Shown piece after piece: positions 1 through 9,684 of a stretch of 64,000 nucleotides of DNA. The position numbers were made by a program, and so were the translations under genes. Position 1 is the first letter of the stretch, and every line of letters starts with the position of its first letter. Under the pieces are notes generated by a model that made no database searches, was not told the DNA's origin, and was given only the letters and a program-made list of their open reading frames with translations. The stretch lies in contig CBDCUC010000040.1 of assembly GCA_965222485.1 (NCBI GenBank), positions 930,001-994,000 on the forward strand, read 5' to 3'. This DNA comes from CBDCUC01 sp965222485 (GTDB taxonomy: Bacteria; Pseudomonadota; Alphaproteobacteria; Rhizobiales; Hyphomicrobiaceae).

Positions 1-180
1 GCTTCGAAACAAGCTATTTGTGATGATCGCACACGTGCCTGCAGCAATCGCGTACGGCAAGATCGGCGAGCCATCGCCGAAGATGTTGTCGATATAGACG
101 ATCTTTGCCACTAGCGCCGCAACAAAGATGAGCGCCATATCAAGGACCCGAAATGTGTCGGCGACAATTTGAGCCGACAT
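1..180 (-). CDS. Undecaprenyl-phosphate sugar phosphotransferase, N-terminal fragment
   Basis: Only the first 60 codons lie in the window; the rest is off the left edge. The visible peptide begins MSAQIVADTFRVLDMALIFV and then gives a hydrophobic helix followed by a short polar loop and another hydrophobic stretch. This resembles the membrane N-terminus of WcaJ/ExoY-type polyisoprenyl-phosphate hexose-1-phosphate transferases, which start exopolysaccharide assembly on the inner membrane. The frame stays open upstream to a stop at 307-309, so a GTG at 265-267, preceded by GGGG, could be the true start and add about 29 residues. The family call rests on the pattern of the first helices only. 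Confidence 0.45.
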   Translation of the reverse strand, partial: MSAQIVADTFRVLDMALIFVAALVAKIVYIDNIFGDGSPILPYAIAAGTCAIITNSLFRS

Positions 181-309
181 CTTATTTCCGAACCAAGCAG
201 AAAGAACGGCACGTAGCCGATCAAGGACAAACGTTCCCACGTTAGTAGGATGAGAATGATTGCTCACCGCGACGCTACCCCAAACAAAAAGCTCGCATGG
301 CCCATGCTA

Positions 310-1614
310 TATTCCGATACAAGATATGAGCGCTCAGCGACCGGCCACCGGTGTTAAGCCCGCGCCGCCCAAATTTCTTGGTCGGAAGAACTCACGCATT
401 TACAAAATACCGCTACGTATCCCGCAACCCGGGCGGGCCACGTTACCCAGGTCTTAATAGAGTCTTAACGAATAAAGCGGCAGTTTAACAGTCGTTTGCA
501 AGAGAAAGTTAAAGTCGGCAGGAACGAAAGCTTCATTGCCCCTCCTGAACAAGGGCCTTTCGCGAGCAGCAAATCTGTTATCGAACCGCTGTTAACCGAC
601 GCTATCCCCAAGCCATGGCAATCATATGTTCCCAGCGGAACAGCAGCTCACCATGTTGCAAAATACTGTGGTGGATTGTCCTTCAAGCGCAACACATCAG
701 TACACAGATAGTGTTTTGCCGTGGCGTGGCAATGCGCACAATGGACATGAGACGCCGTCAACTGGCTTTGCATGCAACATATTGATTGGCAGCGACTTAC
801 CGAGCCTTATATGGCATCGCCCATTCCATCAAATTTTAACGGAAGCCGGTTCCATTACGGTGGCCGTGCCACGTGCCAAGACAGCGTAGGTGTTGCTGGC
901 TGCGTGCCGATTAGGCAGCAGCGCAATGAGTGTGGGGCGGGCAGACAGTGTGGTTTGCGCGTATTAGTACGTCTGCGGACGTCTAAAGCCAGCGACGCGG
1001 TTGCGTACGGAGCCAGGCAAACGAGGCAAACACTAGAGCCTCGTGAGTACGGGCATTGATCCCAGGCTGCAGCGGTGTCTGCGCCAGGTGCAACGTTACG
1101 TTCCTTCATCTGAGGAGCCGTTTCCCCAAAAAGGCCGTACGTGCTGAGCACGACCTAGCCTTCCCCAGCCTGGACGCGCCAAGCGCCAACCATCGAGCAA
1201 AAAAGCGAGTGGCAATTCGTTGCCTGGCAGCGATACAAAAATCATACCTCGCGTCAGAATGGAATTCAGGGCCGGTCCCCTGTCGCATCTCATCAGTGTA
1301 TCGCGAAGATGTTGTAGCGCTCAGACTGGGGCGTTCACGCCGCAGCGCTGAAGTGCCAAATCCACCCAGTCAGAAGTTGCAGTCATGGCATCAATGATAT
1401 GAAGTTATTTCATTTCACTGATTGCTTGAGCAAACTCCGTGCCGCGTGAACAAGGTGAAATCTATTTCCCACGCGGCCGCTTATCTCAAATCAGGAGGGT
1501 TCCCTGGTGGGCCCCGGCATAATGCAAATGCGCAAAGGGAATAGGCAGCCTTTCAAGCTTCCCCTTTCGGCCACGCAACACCACCGAACAATCATCCTGG
1601 CATCAAAGACGCCG
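310..1614. other. Long intergenic stretch without a convincing gene
   Basis: About 1.3 kb in which I find only short overlapping frames on both strands, rich in Arg, Ser, Pro and Cys, with no recognisable domain and no good ribosome binding site. It separates the exopolysaccharide-type gene from the denitrification locus. I see no tRNA, CRISPR or clear terminator. Confidence 0.5.
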
Positions 1615-2955
1615 TCAGTAGTTATAGCCAACGCCGAAAATGATCTTCTCACGGTCCGTCGCAAAATTCTCGGCGATATAGTTGGCATATTTGAAGTCGA
1701 CGAACATGCCTTTCACGGCATGGACCGGTTGTTTGATGTAAAGATCGAATTCGTGCCCAAAGTCGATGCCGCCTTCGTCTGAGCGGAACTCGTGGTATTG
1801 CCCTTTGATCAGCAGACCGTTGAGGAAACTCAATCGACCAGGCGCACCTTTGAGTTTGTAGGTCAGGTCGACGTAGAAGTCCTCAAGGCCAGCCGCAGGC
1901 GTCGCTAGAAATACGTCTGCAAATCCATTGAATTTGTGCCCCGTCGCCAGCGGCGTCTGGAATGCAATGATGCCGTCGTCGCTGCCAAGCAGTTCATAAC
2001 CCAGCGTAACCGTAAAACCGCCCACGGACAGTCCGGGTGCTACGTGCAGGTAGTTTGCGTTGTACTCGATTGGTTGATCGCCATAGTCGGTTTGGTGTGC
2101 GTATTCGATGTAGTTGTTGAACGTCACACCGTTTGCAATTTCATGCTTGCTCTGCCAGAAGCCGCCAAAACTCGCGTTTGAGAATGGGTCAAAATCCATC
2201 ATATCGAGCAGGTATGTGTAGGCTGTCACCGTGCCAAGCCCGTACGGCAGTGGTTTGCTCTTGATATTGACCATATGGATGTTGGAAGCGAGGTTGCCGT
2301 CATTCGGCGCACCATCAGGGCCGTCGTCGCTGAAGATGCGATTGACGTTACCAGCATAGCCATAAAAGATCTCAAGGCCGGGTATGGCGGTAATCGTGGC
2401 TGTTGCACCGTCGAACGTCTGATCATTCTGACGCCACACAACCGATCCGATAAAGCGCCAATTGTCGAGGTTCTGCCGGTACCGACCGCCCTTCAAAACA
2501 ACGCCGGGAATATGGTGTGACTCCAGATAGGCCTGATTGACCTCCGCCGATTCAACATCAACGACGACGGGCCGATCAACCTTTCCATTTATGGTGTTAT
2601 TGAAATCGTCCGCGCCGACTTCCATAATGAAGTCGCCCTCGACGCCAGCACGAAAGCCATAAAAGAACCCGGTTTCGATGCCTGGACGCAGCCGCAGCGT
2701 TGAGGCTCGTGCGGGGTCTGCAAAGAACTCCTGGTTCACATGCTCATATCTGTAGCGCGACATGAGCCAGACTTTTCCTTTTTCGATACCGGTATGGGGA
2801 ATCTCCCTGCGCGGCTCGTCGAAGGATTCGTCTCCGGCAATCGCCAACGTACTTACCGTAACGGCCGGCGCAAGCGAACACACTCCAATTGCCAGAAGCG
2901 CTAATGCTCTGAATCCGGAGAATTGAGGGGCTGGTTGCTGACGGCCGCTCATCAT
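1615..2955 (-). CDS. Outer-membrane barrel of the alginate export (AlgE-like) family
   Basis: A 446-residue protein with an N-terminal export signal (residues about 15-40, ending near TLAIAGDES). It is followed by repeating amphipathic strands rich in Tyr, Phe and Gly and ends in the aromatic terminal strand IIFGVGYNY, typical of proteins inserted by the Bam complex. The pattern WLMSRYRYEHVNQ, then LRLRPGIETGFFYGF and the GGRYRQNLDN segment, matches the alginate_exp porin family, which in denitrifiers is often a general channel rather than an alginate exporter. It is the last gene on this strand after nirN, separated by about 380 bases, so it probably has its own promoter. The substrate is unknown. 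Confidence 0.75.
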   Translation of the reverse strand: MMSGRQQPAPQFSGFRALALLAIGVCSLAPAVTVSTLAIAGDESFDEPRREIPHTGIEKGKVWLMSRYRYEHVNQEFFADPARASTLRLRPGIETGFFYGFRAGVEGDFIMEVGADDFNNTINGKVDRPVVVDVESAEVNQAYLESHHIPGVVLKGGRYRQNLDNWRFIGSVVWRQNDQTFDGATATITAIPGLEIFYGYAGNVNRIFSDDGPDGAPNDGNLASNIHMVNIKSKPLPYGLGTVTAYTYLLDMMDFDPFSNASFGGFWQSKHEIANGVTFNNYIEYAHQTDYGDQPIEYNANYLHVAPGLSVGGFTVTLGYELLGSDDGIIAFQTPLATGHKFNGFADVFLATPAAGLEDFYVDLTYKLKGAPGRLSFLNGLLIKGQYHEFRSDEGGIDFGHEFDLYIKQPVHAVKGMFVDFKYANYIAENFATDREKIIFGVGYNY

Positions 2956-3337
2956 AAATTCCTTGCCCTTTGGTTCATTTCACTGTGACGCCGCTACTTG
3001 GCCGACCCCACAAATTGGCAGCAAACACATCGGTAACGACGGTCCGGCCATAGGAATGCGCTGAATCGGCAGAGTGATGATTCGAACACACCAGCGCGAA
3101 TGGTGCCTTCTCAAATCGAAAAGGGATAGGTCGCAAAATACAATGAATCGGCCCAAATCACTGATGTTGAGCAGCAAATTTGCGCTTTGAGGGTGAGCGG
3201 TGCGGAGGCGCAACACTTGTCCGCAGGCAGATGGGAGGAGCATGCCCATCTATCTGGTTACGGCAGGGCGCCAACAAAACGTCGTACCAGCCTTCAGGAC
3301 GTCAAAACCGCTTGCAGTCGTCGCGAGCCAACGAAGC
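2956..3337. other. Intergenic region between the barrel gene and nirN
   Basis: About 380 bases after the nirN stop. The short frames here look like shadows. It probably holds the promoter of the barrel gene; no clear terminator or operator was recognised. Confidence 0.4.
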
Positions 3338-4891
3338 TCAATGGCTGGTCCCGTCTGAAAAGCTAATCTTGTTCCAAACATTATACTTCCCCGATGGCTT
3401 GACCATTGGCAGCCGCCGGACTTCTTCCAGCGTTTCGGCGTTGTATACGATGACGGCACCATCTTGCTCCCAGACGGAGACGAGTGCGTGCCGGCCATGA
3501 CGATCAAATTCGACATGCGCAACCGTGGCGTCCGGCACCGGCTGAAGTGTCTTCACAATGTTCAGGGTCTGCTTGTCGATAACGTGCATCTTATCTTTGT
3601 TCGGGCCAAAGAAGACGTCGGCCCACAGGTAGCGCGAATTGGCATGGCTTCGCAGGAAGAACCCGGGACCTGCTGTTTTGATTGTTTTGACCACAGACCA
3701 GTCCCCTACATCGATGACGCTTATCCTGGCTTCGCGCAAATGAGGCGTGGCCATCACGCGCGTTCCGTCACGCAGCCAGCTGATGCCTGAGCCCAGGTGC
3801 GGCATACCGGGCAACGGCAGTTCGGCAATTGGGCGCCCCACGATCAAGTTTACGACGACACCTTTGTCTCCACCGCGCGTCGTCCCCATCAGGTTGTCGT
3901 ATCCGGGATCGAAAAAGAAGTCGTCAATCGGTTCTTCAACCGCGATGCGCCGGCGGGCGAAAAGTCCCACCGATGATGCAACAGCCTCGACCATTCCTTT
4001 TTCGTGACTATGCACATAGCCCTCGTAAACCGGTTCTGCGTTGGGGTCGGTAGAGATTTCCCAAACTTCCGGCACATCTTTCAGCGCAAGAACAAAGCTA
4101 TTGCGCGGGCGCGCCTGGTAGACAGCCGAAACACGCGAAGGCGTACCGTCCTTGTCCGCAATTTGGAAAATACGTTTCACCGATAAGTCGTCTGCCGCCA
4201 AAATCGTCAATGTGTTGGGCAGGTAATTTGCGACGGCCAGCCACCGGCCATCGCGCGAGATGGCGATATTGCGCGAATTAAGCCCGGCGCGAACGCGGCC
4301 GACTTCCGCAAGGCTCCATAAATCGTACTTCTGCACCCACCCGTCGCGCGACATGATGAACACGAAACGCCCTTCGGGTGTAAATTTAGGTCCGCCATGA
4401 ACGGCAAACGGGGTCGCAAACCGGTCAAGGACTTTGAACTTGTCGCCGTCAATGACGCTCACATGATGGTCACCGGTTTCCACGACGAGGAACAGGTTCA
4501 ATGGATCAGCCTGGAAGACAGGCTTGTCTTTGCGGGTGTAGTCGGCCGCCATCTTCCGGCTGGCCTCGATGTCTTGCTTTGTCCAAGCCGGAACCGGCTC
4601 AACAGGCGTGATCAGAAACGCTGCTACGGCCACGATTTCGGAAGGTGCTAGGCTGTCCGCAAATGCAGGCATCTGCGTTGCAGTCCGGCCTTCGGAAATG
4701 ACAGTCTTGAGTTTTGGGCCGCGCATGCGCTTGAGCGTTTGAGGGATCAACGCAGGGCCTGTCCCGCCAAGCCTGTCAGGCCCGTGACATGACGCGCAGC
4801 TTTCTGCGTAGATGGCCGCGCCATCTTCCCCGGCCACACTTCCCGTGCTCGCAATAAGCAGCAAACTAAATAATGCGGTGCGCAGGATCAT
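3338..4891 (-). CDS. nirN: NirN: cytochrome c / d1-heme-domain protein of heme d1 maturation
   Basis: A 517-residue periplasmic protein: signal peptide (1-20), a class I cytochrome c domain with CASCH at 32-36, then an eight-bladed propeller like that of cytochrome cd1 from about residue 100. NirN oxidises dihydro-heme d1 to heme d1 as the last biosynthetic step before transfer to NirS. It is shorter than the NirS of this window and lacks the paired active-site histidines seen there, so I do not call it a nitrite reductase. The start at 4891 (MILRTALFS) overlaps the end of nirJ by 26 bases, and GGGGAAAGAG lies upstream. It is the last gene of the nir operon. Confidence 0.88.
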   Translation of the reverse strand: MILRTALFSLLLIASTGSVAGEDGAAIYAESCASCHGPDRLGGTGPALIPQTLKRMRGPKLKTVISEGRTATQMPAFADSLAPSEIVAVAAFLITPVEPVPAWTKQDIEASRKMAADYTRKDKPVFQADPLNLFLVVETGDHHVSVIDGDKFKVLDRFATPFAVHGGPKFTPEGRFVFIMSRDGWVQKYDLWSLAEVGRVRAGLNSRNIAISRDGRWLAVANYLPNTLTILAADDLSVKRIFQIADKDGTPSRVSAVYQARPRNSFVLALKDVPEVWEISTDPNAEPVYEGYVHSHEKGMVEAVASSVGLFARRRIAVEEPIDDFFFDPGYDNLMGTTRGGDKGVVVNLIVGRPIAELPLPGMPHLGSGISWLRDGTRVMATPHLREARISVIDVGDWSVVKTIKTAGPGFFLRSHANSRYLWADVFFGPNKDKMHVIDKQTLNIVKTLQPVPDATVAHVEFDRHGRHALVSVWEQDGAVIVYNAETLEEVRRLPMVKPSGKYNVWNKISFSDGTSH

Positions 4892-6089
4892 GGCTCTTTC
4901 CCCGGAACGGCGTGACCTGCAGTCGCTTAACCGCCCCATCCGGCTCTGCAATGCCGATTTCAGCATCGTCCAGATAGCACGCGGGATCCGCTTCCCACGG
5001 GTCGCCGGTAAGCTGGAGCGCGCGAATTCGCGTGTTGCCACCGCAGACGCCTCGATAAGCACACAAACCGCAGCGCCCCTTAAGCGGCCGTGGACGCGTT
5101 CTGAGTGCCGCCAATATGGGGTCGGACTCATCCGTCCAGATCTCGCTGAACGGCCGGTTGCGCACGCTGTCAATGCTGTAGTCGGACCAATAGGTGTCCG
5201 GGTGCACGACACCTTGCGTATCGATGTTTGCGACGCCAAGGCCGGACGAGTTTCCACCCCACAGCTCCAGATGCGAGCGCACGTGATCAATGCGTTCAGC
5301 AGAGGCCACATACTCAGCCCACCGCAAGAACGTCACGGCATCGGCGTCGTTATTGCCTGTGACAATCTCCAAGGGGCCACCGCTTTTCGCCGCGATCCAG
5401 GCCTGGTCGATCAAAAAGTCCACCGCATCCCGGGTAACGCTCCATCCGGTATCGTCACCACGGTGCTTGTTGCCGCGCCCGGCATACACAAGATGCGACA
5501 GATAGAACTTATCGACCCCTTCGTCTTTCACCAGTGAAAGCAAAGACGGCAGTTCGCGCGCGTTGTCTGTTGTAAGCGTGAAGCGCACACCAACGTTAAT
5601 GCCGCGCGCCTTGCAGGCACGCACGCCCGCAAGCGCGTCGGCAAATGCGCCATCCTGGCCGCGAAACCAGTCATTGGTGGCTCCCACGCCGTCGAGACTG
5701 ATCCCGACATAGTCAAATCCGATGTCGGCAATTTCGTCTGCCGTCTCACCGGCAATTTTTGTGCCGTTCGAAGACAAGGCCGTGTACAGCCCGTAGCCCT
5801 TCGATCCGCGTGCAAGGTCCAGCGTGTCTGGACGCGATAGCGGTTCACCGCCTGACAAAATTAAGGCCGGTATTTTGAATTGAGCCAGATCGTCGAGTAC
5901 CGATAGAGCTTCCTCAGACGTCAATTCTCCCGGAAAGTCATGGTCGGCCGCAACCGCATAGCAATGACGGCACTTCAGATTGCAGCGGCGCGTGAGATTC
6001 CATATTACGACGGGTCGGACCGGCCCTTTTCGTTTGCGCGCCGGTGTCGGCTCGATGAGTTGTCTCATATAATGTGACAAACGGAACAT
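4866..6089 (-). CDS. nirJ: NirJ: radical SAM enzyme of heme d1 synthesis
   Basis: A 407-residue cytoplasmic radical SAM protein. CNLKCRHC at 36-43 binds the SAM-cleaving [4Fe-4S] cluster, followed by the LSGGEPL glycine-rich motif. The C-terminal SPASM-like part carries the cysteines of GRCGLCAYRGVCGG for an auxiliary cluster. NirJ removes two propionate side chains of didecarboxysiroheme to leave the oxo groups of heme d1. A strong GGAGG lies nine bases before the ATG, in the short gap after nirH. Confidence 0.93.
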   Translation of the reverse strand: MFRLSHYMRQLIEPTPARKRKGPVRPVVIWNLTRRCNLKCRHCYAVAADHDFPGELTSEEALSVLDDLAQFKIPALILSGGEPLSRPDTLDLARGSKGYGLYTALSSNGTKIAGETADEIADIGFDYVGISLDGVGATNDWFRGQDGAFADALAGVRACKARGINVGVRFTLTTDNARELPSLLSLVKDEGVDKFYLSHLVYAGRGNKHRGDDTGWSVTRDAVDFLIDQAWIAAKSGGPLEIVTGNNDADAVTFLRWAEYVASAERIDHVRSHLELWGGNSSGLGVANIDTQGVVHPDTYWSDYSIDSVRNRPFSEIWTDESDPILAALRTRPRPLKGRCGLCAYRGVCGGNTRIRALQLTGDPWEADPACYLDDAEIGIAEPDGAVKRLQVTPFRGKSHDPAHRII

Positions 6090-6093
6090 TGGC

Positions 6094-6585
6094 CTAACCT
6101 CCGGTTCGCGCCAGCCGCAACCCTGTCTTCTTCAGGATGCGCGTGGAATAAAGAATGTCGCTTGCCTGACAGCTGGCCCCGAGAAGATCGGCGATCACAG
6201 CTCGCTTGCCCTCGACCTCTTCACGCGTGCGACCGTGCACCATTGCAAACAAATTGAATGGCCAGTCAGGCAGCGAACGCGGCCGCAGATAGCAATGACT
6301 GACAAAATCCAGCGCACCAACCTCGCGTCCTTTGGCGCTGGCACAATCATCGTCAACATCCCAAACCGTCATGCCATTGGCGTGAAGGCCCAGGACGTAA
6401 TGATTTGGTGCGGCGCCGATGCGTCGGACGATGCCGTCGTCGATGAGCCTCTCAAACCGGGAGATGACATCCGATTGAGATGTGCCAATGTGGGTAGCAA
6501 CAGCCTTGAAAGGCTCCTCTTGGATAGGCAGTCCGGCCTGCGTAGCCTCAATCAATTTCCGGTCGATTGCATCCAAACCGCTCAT
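6094..6585 (-). CDS. nirH: NirH: siroheme decarboxylase subunit (Lrp/AsnC-like fold)
   Basis: A 163-residue protein with an N-terminal winged-helix (FKAVATHIGTSQSDVISRFERL) and a RAM-like C-terminal half. Such proteins work as heteromers with NirG and NirD/L to decarboxylate siroheme to 12,18-didecarboxysiroheme. The segment NHYVLGLHANGMTVWDV and the later CYLRPRSLPDWPFNLFAMVHGR are typical of the family, which has lost true DNA-binding regulation. Its ATG overlaps the nirG stop (ATGA), so the two are probably translationally coupled. It closely resembles the second half of NirDL. Confidence 0.9.
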   Translation of the reverse strand: MSGLDAIDRKLIEATQAGLPIQEEPFKAVATHIGTSQSDVISRFERLIDDGIVRRIGAAPNHYVLGLHANGMTVWDVDDDCASAKGREVGALDFVSHCYLRPRSLPDWPFNLFAMVHGRTREEVEGKRAVIADLLGASCQASDILYSTRILKKTGLRLARTGG

Positions 6586-7058
6586 GCCGCCACCTTGAAT
6601 CCGATAAAGAATTCTTCCATCTTTGGAAACTGCAGAACTCTAAGCCCCGTCTCGCTTTCAATCTTTCGCGCAACATTACCGATTGCTTCTGGCGTCTGCG
6701 TCGCCAGCACGAACCACATATTAAGCCGGTGCGTGCGTTCATAGTTATGCGCGACCTCATGGTGCGCATTGACCAACCCCACAACCTCATCGAATCGATC
6801 TGCGGGAACAGCCATGGCACACAGGCAAAAGGCACCACCCATTGCTTCCGCATCGAAAAAGGGGCCAAAGCGCGTTAACACACCTTCTTCGCGCAACCGT
6901 TTCAGGCGCCCAACAACTTCCTTCTCTTCCAAGCCCATCTGACGCCCGATCACAGCGAATGGCCTGGCCGTCAACTCAAGTCCGTCCTGAAGGAGATTGA
7001 TGAGCTGAGCGTCAGCCGCATCCAGTTTAGCAGGTTGCGATTGGGAGCGGCGGTTCAT
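6582..7058 (-). CDS. nirG: NirG: siroheme decarboxylase subunit
   Basis: A 158-residue Lrp-like protein: helix-turn-helix portion at about 15-65 (LDAADAQLINLLQDGL, then GRLKRLREEGVLTRFGP) and an alpha-beta sandwich with HHEVAHNYERTHRLNMWFVL, in which histidines typical of the decarboxylase active site are present. It acts with NirH and NirDL on siroheme. The start overlaps the nirDL stop in a TGATG arrangement and the end overlaps nirH by four bases. NirG and NirH can be confused with each other; I assigned them by order and by the YERTHRLNMWFVL segment. Confidence 0.87.
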   Translation of the reverse strand: MNRRSQSQPAKLDAADAQLINLLQDGLELTARPFAVIGRQMGLEEKEVVGRLKRLREEGVLTRFGPFFDAEAMGGAFCLCAMAVPADRFDEVVGLVNAHHEVAHNYERTHRLNMWFVLATQTPEAIGNVARKIESETGLRVLQFPKMEEFFIGFKVAA

Positions 7059-8062
7059 CAGGCAGCCTCCTGCGGTTCCACCAGCATGGCGCCTGTTTGT
7101 TTAAAACAGCGATTGCTGAACAGGATCTGGCGTGGGTTGTTCTGTAGCTGTGCCATCTCGGTAGCGAGCGCAATCGTTTCCAATGCGTCAGCGCGCGACT
7201 TTGCGTGCACCATGCAGTAGAGATTAAATGGCCACTCAGCCTCAAAACGCGTGCGCCGATAGCACAAATTTACTCCGGCGACGTCGGCCAGCATGTTGCC
7301 GACCCGGTCGGTGTCACCAGGATCGACATCCCACACAACCATTGCATTCGACCGCCAGCCAAGGGATCGATGGCGTACAATCACACCCACACGTGTCAAC
7401 GTTCCGGCCGCGCACAGCTGTTTCATCCGCTCAATAACGCGTTCCTCGGTCAAGCCCAGGGCTTGCGCAAGAGATTGAAACGGACGCGGCACGAGGGCCA
7501 AACCACGTGTCATCGCTTGTAGGAGTTCGGTGTCACAGGGTTTGTGTTCGAAGGCGGCGCTTTGCGCCCGCGCATCTGCGGCCTCACGGACTTTTCCGTT
7601 CCGGCCATCGAGCGGAAAGCCCAAGTCAATGTGGTAAGCCCGCTCGAGCCTGAGATCCAACACACGCATTCCGGTGCGCTGTTCAATTCGCATCAACAGA
7701 TTTGTCACATGTTCGCGGTCAGGCCCGGTCGCAACAAACCACAAGTTGACGTCATTTTCGCGCAGGTAGGAGTGGTTCACGCCAGGCTCGCTGCTGACCA
7801 GACGCGCAGCGTCCTCAATCTGCAAGTCTGGAACCGACATTGCGGCAAGCGTGCTGGCGCCGACGATATTGGGTCTTACTGCGCCGCCAACGCGTGAAAT
7901 AAGACCCGCGCTGCGCAGTCTGGTGAGGCGTTTGATGACGTCGTTTTCTTCAATATCCAACGCACGCGCCAGCGCGGAAAATGGCCTGGACACCAGCGGC
8001 AGATCGCGCTGCCAGTCGTTCAACAACCGCACATTGACCCGGTCATGGATAAAATCACTCAT
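7058..8062 (-). CDS. nirDL: NirD-NirL fusion: siroheme decarboxylase
   Basis: A 334-residue protein with two consecutive Lrp-like modules. The NirD-like half (about 1-160) contains LLNDWQRDLPLVSRPFSALA and NHSYLRENDVNLWFV. The NirL-like half (about 180-334) contains LLQAMTRGLALVPRPFQSLA and CYRRTRFEAEWPFNLYCMVH. Pseudomonas aeruginosa encodes these as separate genes; a fused form is known in several proteobacteria, Paracoccus among them. The product decarboxylates siroheme with NirG/NirH. It starts two bases after the nirF stop. Confidence 0.9.
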   Translation of the reverse strand: MSDFIHDRVNVRLLNDWQRDLPLVSRPFSALARALDIEENDVIKRLTRLRSAGLISRVGGAVRPNIVGASTLAAMSVPDLQIEDAARLVSSEPGVNHSYLRENDVNLWFVATGPDREHVTNLLMRIEQRTGMRVLDLRLERAYHIDLGFPLDGRNGKVREAADARAQSAAFEHKPCDTELLQAMTRGLALVPRPFQSLAQALGLTEERVIERMKQLCAAGTLTRVGVIVRHRSLGWRSNAMVVWDVDPGDTDRVGNMLADVAGVNLCYRRTRFEAEWPFNLYCMVHAKSRADALETIALATEMAQLQNNPRQILFSNRCFKQTGAMLVEPQEAA

Positions 8063-8064
8063 CC

Positions 8065-9255
8065 TTACAGTCCTGTCCGATGGGCGCGCGCAGTCAAAAA
8101 AATTCCGCTCGGCCGTTGCGCTGAAAGCTCGGTAATTTTGACAAACGTGCGCGCGTTATAGACATGAACTTGGTTTGCATCGCGAACCGATACCCAAACC
8201 TCGTGTCCCTTTGGCAGAAACTCCATATGCAACACAGCCGGTCCTGGCTTAAGCTCACGCACGATTTCACCGGAGAGCGTATCGATCACCTGAATGGTGT
8301 CATTGTTTGGATACGCGAAATTCACCCAGACATAACGGCCGTCCGGACTTGCCACCGCAAAAACAGGCTGACCGTGTACTTTTGTCCGGCCCACCTCGCT
8401 AAAATTCTTGGTATCCACCCACAGGACTTCGTGTCGCCCGACCGCCGGCAGAACAAACTTGTTACCCGCTAGCGCCCAACCCTCAAGGTGCGGCATCTTG
8501 TAGACAGGAAGTTTCTTCTCGCCGCGGCCATAACCGCTCAGTATCTTGCGCGGCGACAGGCGGTCCTGCCAGAGGTCTAGGACTGTCAGACCGTCTTCAC
8601 CGAACAGCCCGGCCAGGTAGTGCCGTCCATCTCCAGTAATCAGCGCGTCGTAAGGGTTCTTCCCGATGTTGGTGAGCTTTGTAAGCTTAGGCACGTCACC
8701 ACCTGAAAAATCTGTGATCCAGGTTTCGCCTGCGTCCCACAAGCTGAATATGAAGCGCCGGCCAGGCGCATCCACAAGTCCCAGCGTTTTTGATCGCCCG
8801 CCGGACCACGTGGCTGGAATGTCTGCGACGCGGCGCAACGTCTCGGCATCAAATACGCGCACACCGCCAGGTTCGTAGTTCGAAACGGCAACGAGCGTTC
8901 CGTCATCCGATATTGCGCCACCAATGGAATTACCGGCCTGAACAACGCGGTGTTTAATTTTCCCTGTAAGGATATCGATTTTCGTCAAGCCACCGTCGCG
9001 TCCGAATACGAATGCAAACCTCTGATCCGGGGAGAACACCATCGAGGCGTGCGAAAGATCACCCAGCCCTTCGACGCGCCGCAGAACCTTGCGCTTTGTC
9101 GTATCGATAACAAGGGCTGAACCACTGGCCCGCTCAATGATGACGCCAAGATCGCCAGTTCCACGTCCCTCGCACGCTTCAGCGAGAGAAAAGGCTGCCG
9201 CAACCGCGCACATTGCCAAGGCAAACACACTCAATGCGGTGCGGGCAACAATCAT
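8065..9255 (-). CDS. nirF: NirF: periplasmic d1-type propeller protein of heme d1 synthesis
   Basis: A 396-residue exported protein with a signal sequence (1-28, ending SLAEAC) and a beta-propeller related to the d1 domain of NirS but without a cytochrome c domain. NirF binds heme d1 or its precursor and is required late in its synthesis in the periplasm. LAEAC could be a poor lipobox, so membrane anchoring as in Pseudomonas is possible but not shown. The propeller repeats are visible as recurring DLSHASMVFSPDQRFAFVF-type strands. The ATG overlaps the nirC stop by four bases. Confidence 0.92.
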   Translation of the reverse strand: MIVARTALSVFALAMCAVAAAFSLAEACEGRGTGDLGVIIERASGSALVIDTTKRKVLRRVEGLGDLSHASMVFSPDQRFAFVFGRDGGLTKIDILTGKIKHRVVQAGNSIGGAISDDGTLVAVSNYEPGGVRVFDAETLRRVADIPATWSGGRSKTLGLVDAPGRRFIFSLWDAGETWITDFSGGDVPKLTKLTNIGKNPYDALITGDGRHYLAGLFGEDGLTVLDLWQDRLSPRKILSGYGRGEKKLPVYKMPHLEGWALAGNKFVLPAVGRHEVLWVDTKNFSEVGRTKVHGQPVFAVASPDGRYVWVNFAYPNNDTIQVIDTLSGEIVRELKPGPAVLHMEFLPKGHEVWVSVRDANQVHVYNARTFVKITELSAQRPSGIFLTARAHRTGL

Positions 9256-9587
9256 TGGCGATCACCTTTCAAGAGATAGTCGGCAATCCACTCAGCTTCT
9301 TCACGCTTGAGTAGTGTTTTCCACGGTGGCATCGCCGTATCGGGAATCCCATTTAGAATGATCGACGTGATTGCATCTTTGGACGCGTTTGCAAGACGCG
9401 CCGGCCTCAAGTCGGGCCCAAGCCCACCCTTTAGGGTCAACCCGTGGCACGACCCGCATTCGTGTCGGACAAATTGCTCAAGCGCTTCTGCTTGACTGTC
9501 TGAGACGTCGTTGCCAGCAAGGCTGGGGCCAGCAGTTGCGAGCGCTAGAAGCATGGCGGCAGAAACCAATTTTCGCGTACGGGCCAC
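9252..9587 (-). CDS. nirC: NirC: small periplasmic cytochrome c
   Basis: A 111-residue single-heme cytochrome c with a signal peptide (about 1-25), CGSCH at 44-48 and a downstream Met in DTAMPPW as likely sixth ligand. NirC passes electrons to NirS or to heme d1 maturation. I chose a GTG start at 9587 because GGGGAG lies eight bases upstream and it gives a complete signal peptide. An ATG at 9554 would leave a shorter one. The upstream extension of this frame overlaps nirE and is not real. Confidence 0.87.
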   Translation of the reverse strand: MARTRKLVSAAMLLALATAGPSLAGNDVSDSQAEALEQFVRHECGSCHGLTLKGGLGPDLRPARLANASKDAITSIILNGIPDTAMPPWKTLLKREEAEWIADYLLKGDRQ

Positions 9588-9684
9588 CCAATGAGCTCCC
9601 CAAATAACGACGAACCGATCCCCAGCTGCATCGCCCGGCAAGAAATGCGCTGAAGTTACACAACCGAACCACGCGCGCAACGAG

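Noticed and set aside
1056..1397. 113-codon frame in the left intergenic region
   Set aside because: Composition rich in Arg/Ser/Cys, overlapping frames on both strands, no ribosome site and no domain.
3338..4891. A second cytochrome cd1 nitrite reductase
   Set aside because: It lacks the active-site histidine pair seen in NirS and fits NirN in length and position.
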